A stretch of 64,000 bases of DNA, from assembly GCF_022539665.2 (NCBI RefSeq), contig NC_081332.1:5161803-5225802 (forward strand). The letters run 5' to 3'. The position numbers and the translations under genes are program-made. Below the pieces are notes generated by a model, which was not told the origin of the DNA, did not search any database, and saw nothing but the letters and a program-made list of their open reading frames with translations. Of the stretch, positions 36,708 through 46,076 are shown one piece after another. This DNA is from Daphnia carinata. Its lineage: Eukaryota > Arthropoda > Branchiopoda > Diplostraca > Daphniidae. Within the stretch, counting starts at the first letter, position 1. Every line of letters starts with the position of its first letter.

Positions 36708-37312
36708 ATGAACTCATCTGCTTCTAGTCGTAACAGTAATATATCCGAAGGAAACCGGACTGATATTGCGCTACCATTGGCTGCTGTCATTTCTCTGGCC
36801 ATTACTTCATATGTTATCGTCGTTCTTGTCGGTGAGTATCGATTGTTTGTTCAAGTCTTTGAGCCTATCAGCCTGGCTGTTGATTGGATTTACTTTATTT
36901 ACAGGAATAGCAATACGGAAGTGGCTTCTCAGAATTTGTTGTTCGAGCACTGAGTCAACAACAGATTACTTCTGTGATATTGGTTCATATTGTTTTGCTT
37001 CTGATTCAACTGCAGCGTGCTGTGGCAACTCAGGAATCAACTGTTGCAGCTCGCCTGTGATGAATTGCTGCACTGCGGTAAACCACTTTTTTATTTAAAT
37101 TGTCCGTTTGGATTTTGTTTTTATAAATTTAATTGGTGTTGCTTTCGATTGATTTTTTTAAATTTCAGGGCACATCTAATTCATGTATTTTCTTCAAAAG
37201 CTGCTGGGGTTCATCGCAACCGATCGATTGCCAACCCTGTGACTGTTGTTGTTTCGAAATCGCATTTCACCTGAAAGGCCAGCGGTCGGCAGGAAGTGGT
37301 CCGTTACCGTGA
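36708..37312 (+). CDS. Small cysteine-rich single-pass membrane protein, unassigned
   Basis: Three exons (36708-36831, 36905-37077, 37169-37312) with good splice sites give one frame of 146 residues. I do not recognise the protein. Residues 20-43 form one strong membrane span (LPLAAVISLAITSYVIVVLVG). It is followed by a basic stop-transfer sequence (IRKWLLRICC). The remainder is dense in paired or tripled cysteines (AACCGNSG, NCCSSP, NCCTAG, CDCCCFEI). Juxtamembrane CC pairs are typical palmitoylation sites. The N terminus has N-glycosylation-type NSS, NIS and NRT sequons, which suits an extracellular or luminal N terminus with a cytosolic Cys-rich tail. The number of in-frame splice junctions argues that it is a real gene, but no expression evidence is available. 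Confidence 0.6.
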
Positions 37313-37558
37313 GTGATTGTTAAGGTAAACGCATAGAACTTTGAAGTCTCATTCAAGATAGAGATCCATAGAATTTTCAACTTGTATATTTCAGATTTGC
37401 ATCCGAGAGTAATAGTGAAATTATGCGGTAACAAATAAGGTGCACAAAGCACAAGTGGTTAAATAGGGAGAAAGCGTGGCTAGGTTTAATTGTTCATTCT
37501 TCTGTCGTGTTGCCTGCAACAAATGAAACGGCTAAGATTTTTGTTTTTTATTTTGTTG

Positions 37559-40500
37559 TTAAGTTATAAAAATTGATTTACTTTTGACAGAAAAATTTGC
37601 TGCTGCTTGTGGAGCAGGAGCTGGACTGGGAATTGGTGCACGGCTGCGAGGTGGAGAAATAGAGCGCCTACGACTGGTACCTAATCTGGGTAGCAAAAAT
37701 GTGCTGTCTCGCACACGACGGTTCTTCCGCTGATGAGACTGAGGGCTTCTCAACCTGGTTGTCCGGACAGGCGTTCTAACCGGTTGCTCGGTTTCCGGGA
37801 CGATTGACATTTCCAAAGTTTCTTGATCCCAATCACGCTCGGCAAATGAATGCCTGTTTAGTTAAAAATCAAACCAACGATTGTTGGTGAGGTATATTGT
37901 TTGTTAAAATCTCTCTATACAAGATAACTATACACTTGAAAATCTACTGCAAAAAGAAATCGTACACAGAGACGTTGGAGGCTATCCCGTTCATTGAGGC
38001 GTTGTTTAGTTCTCTAAACGTTTGATCCATTAAAGGGTAAGTGATGTCTCCGTCACGAATACCTAACGGGATAGCTTAAGTAATTTTGAAGTGTTTTATG
38101 AATTTAACAACCCAGTTTTTACTAGATGCGGAGACGTTACGGTCAAAGTTGCTTGCGTTGGCAAAACGTGGCTGCATAATGTACTGGTTTACGCTAATGA
38201 CAGCTTCGCTGAGTTCCAATTCTCCCTCACTCAGGTTGTTCTCGTCAACGACGTTATCATTACCAAGGCTCTAGAATAACGAGAAGGAGAAAAAGTAACG
38301 CACGAACACGTAAGGAGTCGGTCAGAGGCGTTTAAATATGAAAGAAAACAATGAAATACCGGAGTTCCGCTTTCGCTGCTAGTGGACACCCATTCATCAT
38401 CCGGCTGCAACGTAGTGCTCTGGAAACCACCAGCCAACCGGCGAACACTATCCGTTAAATTGAGCAGGCGTTGAGAGGGTGAGGTGCTCTCAAAAACTTC
38501 GTCAGTTAACAAAGCTTCATCGTTTTCGGTTATTGATGTATTTAACGTAGAAGTTTGCGTAGATAGGCATACGGTGGCTGCTCCGCGATCTGGTACTGAC
38601 GAGGTGGCGGATCCGATTTGATTCCGCACGTCTATATTTTCTTCTCCATCACTTTGGACAAGTTCCTGGTCGTGCCTACCCTGTTTTCAACAAAAATAAC
38701 GGATGAAATTCGGAAGGTAAGAAACTAGCGGAAGCCAAATACCTCGGTAAAACCTTTAATAATATTTAGGTAGCGAGCGTGTTTCTGTAGCATACTAGAG
38801 AGATATCTTTGAAGGTCGCGACATTTTTGATAATATGTCGGCGGACGGACATGAAATCTAAATATTATTGAATTCATTTAAAGTAAAGTAATATTATTAA
38901 CAAAGTAAAAAGAAAACGCAAGCAAAAGAGACAGAATAGTTACCGTAGAATGAGAGAATTACTTTCCGGTCTCAGATAGCCTTCGGAAGCAAGGAGGTCG
39001 AGGCGAAAGAAACGGTTGTATCCCCAACACTCACCTGCATCGAATTCACTGGCGAATTCCCGTACTATATTGCGGTTTGCGGATAGCCCGCCGCTCGCAT
39101 TATTTGGCCCTTGATAGACCAGCTCCACCCTATATTCGTATCTGTTACAAAAAGTTAATTTAATTTAAGCTGATTTTGATAATTGATCTATGCGTTTGAT
39201 TACTTGGCTGGCTCTGATACACCGCTCGTCAATTCAAGAAAAACTGACAAGTAGTTGCCACGGACGATGCCATTGCCATCAGGATATACCTTTGCAAAAT
39301 ATTTATCAAACCTAACAAACTTAAAAGGAATTTGAAAGAAATCTTACCTTTAGTCTCCACTTTAGGCCGTCTACAACCAATGGAGGTGAGTAAATTGGAT
39401 CTGCGTTATTCCTCATACGACTGAAATCTTCAATTGTAAAGATGCTGCTACTGTATGGGGGAACTATTTCACTTTGAAAATCCGCCGGAACGTGGTGTAA
39501 CGTGAACGAACTTAAAGCTCGTCTTTGAGCCCTGTCCATTGCAGACATTATTTCGCCGCTCTTAGCTATCAGTTGACTCTTGGACTCATTTTGCAGAGTT
39601 GTTTCAGTTTCCTTAAAATTGAAAAAGTGAAAATTATGCTATGTTCTACACAAAATGTAATGAAACCAAACCTGCAGCAAGGCTTCTAAATGATCAGTTT
39701 CTTGAGTAAGAACATTTTTTTGTCCCACTAACGAAAGGAGTTTGCTTCGTAACTGTGAATCTAGACGTGACACAATCAACTCTACGGCGTGGCGTATTTC
39801 ACTAACTTTCTCGTCTTTTGCAGTACGTACGCTTTCGACGTTACGTTCCTTTACCAAATAAGATAATTTCTCCATATATCTTTAGATAAGTGGCACAAAA
39901 TAATTTTTTTACCACATCTTGAACGATCATGCTTATCTCGAGAAGTCTTCGTCTTAATTGGGCGATTCCGTCCCGAATTTTAGTTGCATGAGTTTCATAC
40001 ATTCCATCTAACGGCTGATTCCATTCACAAAGAGAGATTATCATATTACACGCTGAAAAGCTGCTGTCAGTATCTACAACCCCCAACCTATTATGCACGC
40101 AATTACCTGGAACATATGGCCTGAGTGAGTGCCTTCCCAAAGTGCACATTTGTGGCAAATACAGCTCTTGCATGTTCCACAATAGACTGACAGTTTTTCA
40201 TTGTGCATATCACACCTGTAGATTTAAAAAAAAAACAGTAATTAAATTTTTTTCCTTAAATTACTTATTTTTAAGTTACAAAACATTACAAATCTGTGGT
40301 ACTGGCACTATTTGATATAGAATTGGCTGGTGTAACTGATGGAGTACTTTGCAGCTGAAGGCTTTCTAACTGTTGAGTGATATCTCCGACCCAACGACAG
40401 TTGACAAGCTCATGAGGTCTTAGTGGAAGTCTACAGTGAGGACATTGTGAGCGTTGTTCAACAAGCCATCTCCGAATACAAGCAAAACAACAAAGTTTTG

Positions 40501-40776
40501 AGCAGTGTGGACACAATCTTGCATCCCTCAACTTGTCCATACATATGAAGCATCGAAATACATCAGCGATACCCTAAAATGAAATTAAGATAGCCAATTT
40601 GGTTAGCTAATGTAGGAGTATAATTGTGTTTTTGGTAACACATAGACAGAAGAATGTAGTAAGAGGTGTAAGGAAAATGAGTTGGCAAGAAAAAATATCT
40701 GAAGGTTTGTGTTAAATCAATATAAGACTGGTTAAAAGAATTTTACGAGTAAAAGATAATGGACTATTACCTCCAT
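37559..40776 (-). CDS. Trim37: E3 ubiquitin ligase TRIM37 (RING, B-box, coiled coil, MATH)
   Basis: Thirteen exons run from 40771-40776 (Met-Glu only) through 40290-40573, 40107-40215, 39913-40014, 39672-39848, 39348-39611, 39204-39289, 38944-39141, 38743-38857, 38360-38680, 38123-38270, 37948-38062 to 37559-37853. They give about 739 residues. Order: RING finger ([20 protein letters not shown], then CFACIRRWL and CPHCR); B-box ([27 protein letters not shown]); coiled coil; MATH/TRAF domain ([33 protein letters not shown]); then an acidic and Ser-rich tail. The RING-B-box-coiled coil-MATH order is unique to TRIM37. This ligase monoubiquitinates histone H2A and limits centriole and peroxisome protein levels. 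The protein is shorter than human TRIM37 (964) because the tail is reduced. It is head-to-head with the NDPK gene. Confidence 0.94.
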
Positions 40777-41141
40777 GATCCCAAACAAGCGTTTATCAAG
40801 TCTAAAAAGGAACAGGCAATAGTTTTTTCACGAACAAAATCGTGACACGATCGGGTGACTATTACAAAGGCATTCTATCAATCAAACTTCCCCAAGTGAG
40901 CGCCCTAAGCAATCTGAAACTCTCAAGGTTAAAAAGGTAAACACAACTGATGTCATGTGGCAATGAAATTGATTCCTTTCACGGCAGATGTCCTTGAGTT
41001 CTTTACTTTGCATGGCTGCCACTAGACTATTCCGCGGGAGTCGAACCGCAAAGTTAACTTCCACGTTGGCTTTTTGCTCAGATACTCATTCACCTCGTGG
41101 CTGTCTTGCAGTAATTTCCTAGTTTTAACTTTCATACCAAT
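40777..41141. promoter_or_regulatory. Divergent promoter between Trim37 and NDPK copy 1
   Basis: The two start codons lie about 365 nt apart on opposite strands. Both genes need a promoter here, so a bidirectional promoter is likely. No TATA box was identified. The matching region before NDPK copy 2 shows no similarity that I could see. Confidence 0.5.
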
Positions 41142-41801
41142 ATGTCGGGAAATCAGGAAAGAACCTATCTGATGATCAAGCCTGATGGTGTCCAACGAGG
41201 ACTAGTCGGCGAAATCATCAAGAGATTCGAACAGAAAGGCTTCAAATTGGTTGCACTCAAGTTTGTCCAGGTATGTACGTGAGTAGTTGCGATCATAAAG
41301 GTAGTCATCAGTTATGCTAACTTAACATTGCTTGACGTCTTGTCAAATAGCCTACCGAAGAACTGTTGCAAAAACATTATGCTGATTTATCTGGTCGTCC
41401 TTTCTTTCCTGGTTTGGTTAAATACATGGCATCTGGACCAGTTGTTGCTATGGTAAGTTGTTTTCTTAACTTCAAATTGATTGGTTTTATTGTTTTGTTA
41501 ACATTTTAGGTCTGGGAGGGGTTGAATGCAGTCAAAACTGGTCGTCAAATGTTGGGTGAAACTAACCCTGCCGACTCCAAACCTGGTACTATCAGAGGAG
41601 ATTTCTGCATCCAAGTTGGAAGGTATGGTCCAGAAATTGAACTATGTATTAATTGCATACACATTGCTTTTTATTAATAGGAACATTATGCATGGATCTG
41701 ACTCTGTTGAAAGTGCCAACAAGGAGATTGCACTTTGGTTCAAGGACGAAGAACTTGTGTCTTGGCAGCCAGCTGACAAATGCTGGGTCTATGAAGACTA
41801 A
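41142..41801 (+). CDS. awd: Nucleoside diphosphate kinase, copy 1
   Basis: Four exons (41142-41270, 41351-41452, 41510-41622, 41681-41801) encode 154 residues, the standard group I NDPK length. The product transfers the gamma phosphate from ATP to other nucleoside diphosphates through a phosphohistidine. The catalytic histidine sits in NIMHGSDS, split from the preceding exon by the third intron. Other family motifs are [15 protein letters not shown] at the start, [15 protein letters not shown], and KEIALWF..EELVSW at the end. It is homologous to Drosophila abnormal wing discs and human NME1/NME2. A nearly identical second copy lies exactly 7742 nt downstream, on the same strand and with the same three introns. 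Confidence 0.97.
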
Positions 41802-42456
41802 CTTTATTTACCACAGTAGGTTAAAGATTCATAAATGTTGAATTATTAAACAGAACCAAATATTAAATTTGATTGTTTGAAACAGATTTTATTTGAACCA
41901 TGGCTGTTGCTTTGCAGAGTGATTGTGGTTTTCAATTATAAGAAGAATAAAAAGTTGAACTGTAAAAGCTAGAGTTTCTTGTTTAACTTGACATATGGTG
42001 CATGTGGCAAAACATAAGAGTGAATAGTTCGACAAGTACCAGTACTATTATTGAAGCATACCTGCGAATCATAGCTGTTAGCATCCAATCTGTCAGAAAT
42101 GAAAATTGAATGAAGATCATGAGAATCAGGTTTATTTTTGCTGAGGATTTGTAATTTTTGAAAATCACTTAGAACAGACAAGCTAATAGTTGTTGCTCCA
42201 ATAACACTTTTGTTCCGTAGATTTCAAAAATTACCCTGCCGATGAAAAAACAAATACTATTACTAATAACAACGTTCAATTTTTAGTACAATTTGTAACT
42301 TTTATTGAATTCCAAGAGATGCTCAATTTTGCAGATTTTGACCAAAGTGAGAGGGCCTTATTTTCGTCAAAATCAACAAACAATTCAACATAAAACACTA
42401 TTCAAAATTATTGCTGATTCCGGCTGGGATACTAGTATTCCTATTAGGAATGTATA
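41802..42456. other. 3' flank of NDPK copy 1
   Basis: It contains the 3' untranslated region of copy 1 and single-copy DNA up to the terminal repeat of the palindromic element. No other coding signal was seen. This flank shows no similarity to the flank of copy 2. Confidence 0.5.
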
Positions 42457-42464
42457 GCAATCCG

Positions 42465-43149
42465 TTTTACCCCCAAAAAAAAAAAAAAATTTCGGCCTTT
42501 TTTTTCTTTTTTACAGCTACCGCCATCTACCAGTCAGATTCTAATTAAGTCTCTAAATACAACTTTACATATTCTAGCCATGTAAATATAGAATTTTTTT
42601 AATTAATAACTTTATTTGATTAACATATAACTACAGTAATTATTTTGTTATATTCTACTTGCTTAACTTAATTATTATTACTATTAACTATTCACTTTAC
42701 TTTTTGTACTGCATTTTGCAGCAATGATAATAATAGCAATAATTGCTTATTTTAGGTATATATAATATGTCTGAGTAATATAAAGTCGTTATTGTGTATT
42801 ATTTTCACACCGGAACAAACAATAACGACTTTATATTACTCAAACATATTATTTCTACCTAAAACAAGCAATCATTCTAATTGTTATTAGAATTACATTC
42901 ATTATATTTGCTGCAGTACAAAATGGAAAGTTAATAGTTAAAAGTAATAATAATTAAGTTAATTAAGTAGAATATAACAAAATAATTATTGTATAGTTAT
43001 ATGTTAATCAAATAAAGTTATTAATTAAAAAAATTATATATTTACAGGGCTAGAATATGTAAAGTTGTGTTGAGAGACTTCATTCAAATTTGACCGCTAG
43101 ATGGCCATAGCTGTAAAAAAAATTTCGCCAAAAAAAAAAAAAAATAAAT
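42465..43149. repeat. Foldback (hairpin) segment at the left end of the element
   Basis: This segment is an imperfect inverted repeat centred near 42807. AGTCGTTATTG at 42784 pairs with CAATAACGACT near 42820, and the similarity continues outward through the A/T-rich arms to TTTACAGC and TTTCG(G/C)C. Its outer half is repeated once more, truncated, at the right end of the element (about 48100-48250). It looks like a MITE-like foldback, or two element ends joined head to head. Confidence 0.7.
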
Positions 43150-45145
43150 CCCACTTTTTCCTTTTTTTCCGACACGTAGCCATCTACCGCTCAGACTCGT
43201 TATAACTGGCGTAGGCAATTTCAGTCCATTGGATGCCATTCGCAGTTAGTTCAGTAGCGTGGATGGAGAGAATAACGCGTGGCTGGAGGAACAATTGAAA
43301 AATGGATAAGATACTACAACAAAAGGATGGTAAGTATAAACATTATTATATTGGTTTTCAATTATTAATTATTGTTTATTAGATCAAATTATGAAGCTGC
43401 AGGCCCAATTATTGGAACAACACAAAATATTAGATAACAGCAAAGCTAAGGATGGTAAGGCCTAATACGTAATGATTCTATTTATTTGCTTTTATTCATT
43501 TGTGTTTTGTAGCTCAAATTTTGAGTCTACAAGCTCAGCTAGGGGGCAAGAACAAATTGGAACGGAACAGTTTCCAAACAGTGAAGGAGGTTTTTCAAAA
43601 CTCTTCCCTAACTGAACGTGAGGATGAGTTGGCATTAGTCGAACACAGTCAGGTACCTAACCTTTTCAAATAAGAATTCAAAATAAGTATAGAATTTTAA
43701 CAAACAATTATTTCTTGTTTAGTTATTCAGTCCACCACCTGACAGTGTGTTAAATTTAAATTCTGTTAGTGCTGCACTAAAAGAATCGTTAGTAATAAGT
43801 CCATGCAGCGAAGGAATTGAACAATTGTGGGACCGTATTTGGGCCGAAAATGGGTGTGGTACGGAAACCGAGATGTGGCACGAGTTCAACATAAAACATG
43901 AATTAGGTACTTTTCGGTTTTTTGTCTATTGAAAAAGTATTTTTAATGCTATTATTTTGCATTCACAGAATTTTAGCAGGGGATCAAGTCAAGTCTGGAA
44001 GTGTTACAGGATGGAAGAGTCAGCCTAAGTTGAAAAAACACTTGAGAGTGCATTACCATTAAGGTATGAGGTAAAGTAATAGAGTATGCACATTGTCTAA
44101 TGAGAAGTACCATCTTGTGTGAATGAATCCTGTATAACAGCAATCCTTTATAGTTCTGTCACAGCTAGAAGCTTTAAATAATTCTGCTTCCCTTGCTAAA
44201 GAACAACTTGTCCTTTACGCTCAGAGTGTTGGTGAAGCTGGGTACTTAAATGGCCGTAAAGATGTTTCACTTCACTGGCATTGCAGCGCTGAACAGCATA
44301 CATGGACTCTTTAGGTATGAAAGGAATTTTCTTGACAATTTTTTGAATTTATGATGAAGCTTTTCTCTTCCTTTTTGCCAACCATGTCTAATCTACAAAA
44401 CAAAAATTTATCCAATAGGAAAGGATTTTCAGTATACTGGGAACACAACTATCAACAATGCAACATTCTAGGGGTGCTATTTTATCATTCAAGAGCCTTT
44501 TACAATGATCTTCATCTGCAATTTGTATGTCCTGTCCCAAGCTTCTGCCAGAAGTTGAATCTATAAGTCATGTAAGTCACATGATCAACAATTGATATGT
44601 TTAATGGTGTTGTTTTTCTTTTCTCAATATAGGTTAATAGTAACATTGGATCTGAAAAAATTCTTGGTTGGGGCAAGACACTGAATAAATTGTATTGATT
44701 GGATGGATGACATGACATTTCTATACTTAATTCGGATTCCCCAGACGGTATTTGATATTAAAAAAATTGAAGTGCATATCTGGGCTCCCTTCTTTTCTGA
44801 AGCCCCGTTTCCCCTTGACTCGTAATAAGCCCGTAGGGGGTCATGCCCCTACTGTACGGTATATATAAAAACAACATATACCGAGGTTTGGAGGGCTCTG
44901 GCCGGAAAGGGGACGTGGGGTGCCGCTTAGTCCGATGATGTGTTCACGGAGGGCGATGTGGCTACCCACAAATCCGAACTAAAGGTTAATCGCTCCTGTA
45001 AAAATGTTCCAAATCTTCAGCTCTTCTTCCGGCTTCTCTTAGCCAATCACCGGGTAATCTCCCCGGTGGGTCAACAAGGCAGTGTCTCCCCCTGCCTGGG
45101 TTGACGGCAACTTTTGAAAGGGCTATTGTGCCTTTTTAAAGTTGC
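43004..45145. repeat. Left arm of the large palindrome
   Basis: About 2.14 kb, mirrored as the reverse complement at 46077-48218. Over the compared stretches the arms are identical, apart from one A/T run that is 3 nt shorter on the right. The arm holds, from outside in, a four-exon coding region, further short exon-like frames to about 44720, and a GC-rich, hairpin-rich block at about 44780-45145. Confidence 0.85.
43302..43906 (+). CDS. Unassigned coiled-coil protein encoded in the palindrome arm, left copy
   Basis: Four exons (43302-43329, 43383-43454, 43513-43652, 43723-43906) with canonical GT-AG borders share one frame from an ATG, giving at least 141 residues; a further 3' exon is likely but was not resolved. 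The first part is a heptad-type coiled coil containing two related units, DQIMKLQAQL and AQILSLQAQL, each starting at an exon border. This suggests that exon duplication built the coil. The rest is acidic with SPPPDSV and a Trp-rich end (QLWDRIWAENG). No known domain is recognised. Several precisely spliced exons suggest function as an element gene rather than noise. An identical copy lies in the other arm on the opposite strand. Confidence 0.55.
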
Positions 45146-45454
45146 AAAAATAATTGTAATGTGCAGAGAATTGTCAATAAAATTTTTTTTATAAAATATT
45201 TTTTGCAAAATTTGTTTCTTTCATTGTCTGTTAGCTGTGTTCACACATTACATTTATCAACTTTTTTTTTTTGCTTTGCTTTATTTGTTTTGGTTACCTT
45301 TGATGGTAAGCATTGTTTCCATTGGTTTATCGTTTATCTGTAACTATTCAATTATTATTTATTACACTTTTTAAATTCTTCAACTTAGATTCAAGGAACA
45401 ACGTGTAATATCTGAATATTTTTTGAATTAATTTTGTATTTTGTTTTACTCGTA

Positions 45455-45525
45455 TGGGAACCGATCCCCAGACATTCAGCGTGCAACGCCGATGCTCTAA
45501 CATTAAGCCACGAGATATATCTAAA
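45455..45525 (-). repeat. tRNA-like sequence in palindrome spacer, left
   Basis: On the minus strand a TGGCTTAATGTTAGAGC A-box-like start, a well-paired anticodon arm and a B-box-like GGGGATCGGTTCCC can be read. It is clearly related to the sequence at 45802-45873 on the plus strand. It departs from the tRNA consensus in the T loop and D loop, so it is probably not a functional tRNA. Confidence 0.4.
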
Positions 45526-45606
45526 AGTTTTATTATCGCATACCATATGTTATCGTCTAGGATGTTTATGCAGTCTTTCACAACTATATGTTTATCTTTC
45601 TATAGC

Positions 45607-45690
45607 TTTCATAAGGTTCATAGCTCTGTGGTAGAGCCTTTAGCTGCGATATTTGTTACCCTGGGTTCAAACCTCAGTTGCTGTGTAAAA
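45607..45690 (+). repeat. tRNA-like sequence in palindrome spacer, middle
   Basis: It has an A box (TAGCTCTGTGGTAGAGCC) with a good D arm and a B box (GGGTTCAAACC) inside a paired T arm (CTGGG/CTCAG). The acceptor ends do not pair. It is likely a decayed tRNA or the head of a SINE. Confidence 0.4.
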
Positions 45691-45801
45691 AATAAAGCAG
45701 AATAATTATAGAAAAGAATATTGCAGCATTTCATTTCAATTTTATTCTAAGTGTAAATGTAAGTCCGTAAGTGACCAGAAAAAAGCAAACTTACTATGAT
45801 A

Positions 45802-45873
45802 TGATTCATGGCACATTGGTAGAGCATCGGCGCGGTATGCCGAACATCCAGGGTTCGATTCCCCAATGAGTCA
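45802..45873 (+). repeat. tRNA-like sequence in palindrome spacer, right
   Basis: The acceptor halves pair over seven bases (TGATTCA with TGAGTCA, one G-T pair) and the anticodon stem pairs fully (TCGGC with GCCGA). The B box GGTTCGATTCC is perfect. The position before the anticodon is C instead of the universal T, and the T stem pairs only in its inner three positions. It is the closest of the three to a real tRNA but still looks impaired. Confidence 0.5.
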
Positions 45874-46076
45874 AAATTGAAAGCTCAATTGAAAACAAAT
45901 AAGGCTGTGTATGTATCAACAACCAAGGATAATACATACATTGCGGCTAAATGTGTGGAAAAAAAAACAAGGAAAAAAAAGCGCACAGTAAGAACAAAGT
46001 TGAAAACACAAGTTTTGCTTTTTTTGTTTAAAAAAATAAATTGTATTGACATTACTCTGCACTTATAAATGATCTA

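Larger units (their letters stand above)
45146..46076. repeat. Spacer of the palindrome: older, diverged inverted repeat with tRNA-like sequences
   Basis: The two halves of the spacer are still similar as reverse complements near their outer ends, for example GTGCAGAG..TTGTCAATA on the left and its mirrored counterpart on the right, but with many differences and indels. Each half contains a tRNA-like sequence in mirrored orientation. The spacer looks like a decayed part of the same palindrome. Confidence 0.5.

Noticed and set aside
37559-37853. Separate SR-rich gene at 37.6-37.85 kb
   Set aside because: The exon joins in frame to TRIM37 through the small exon at 37948-38062, so it is the TRIM37 tail.
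38086-38279. Plus-strand open frames near 38.1-38.3 kb
   Set aside because: They are antisense to a TRIM37 exon (38123-38270), which is supported by phase and flanking splice sites.
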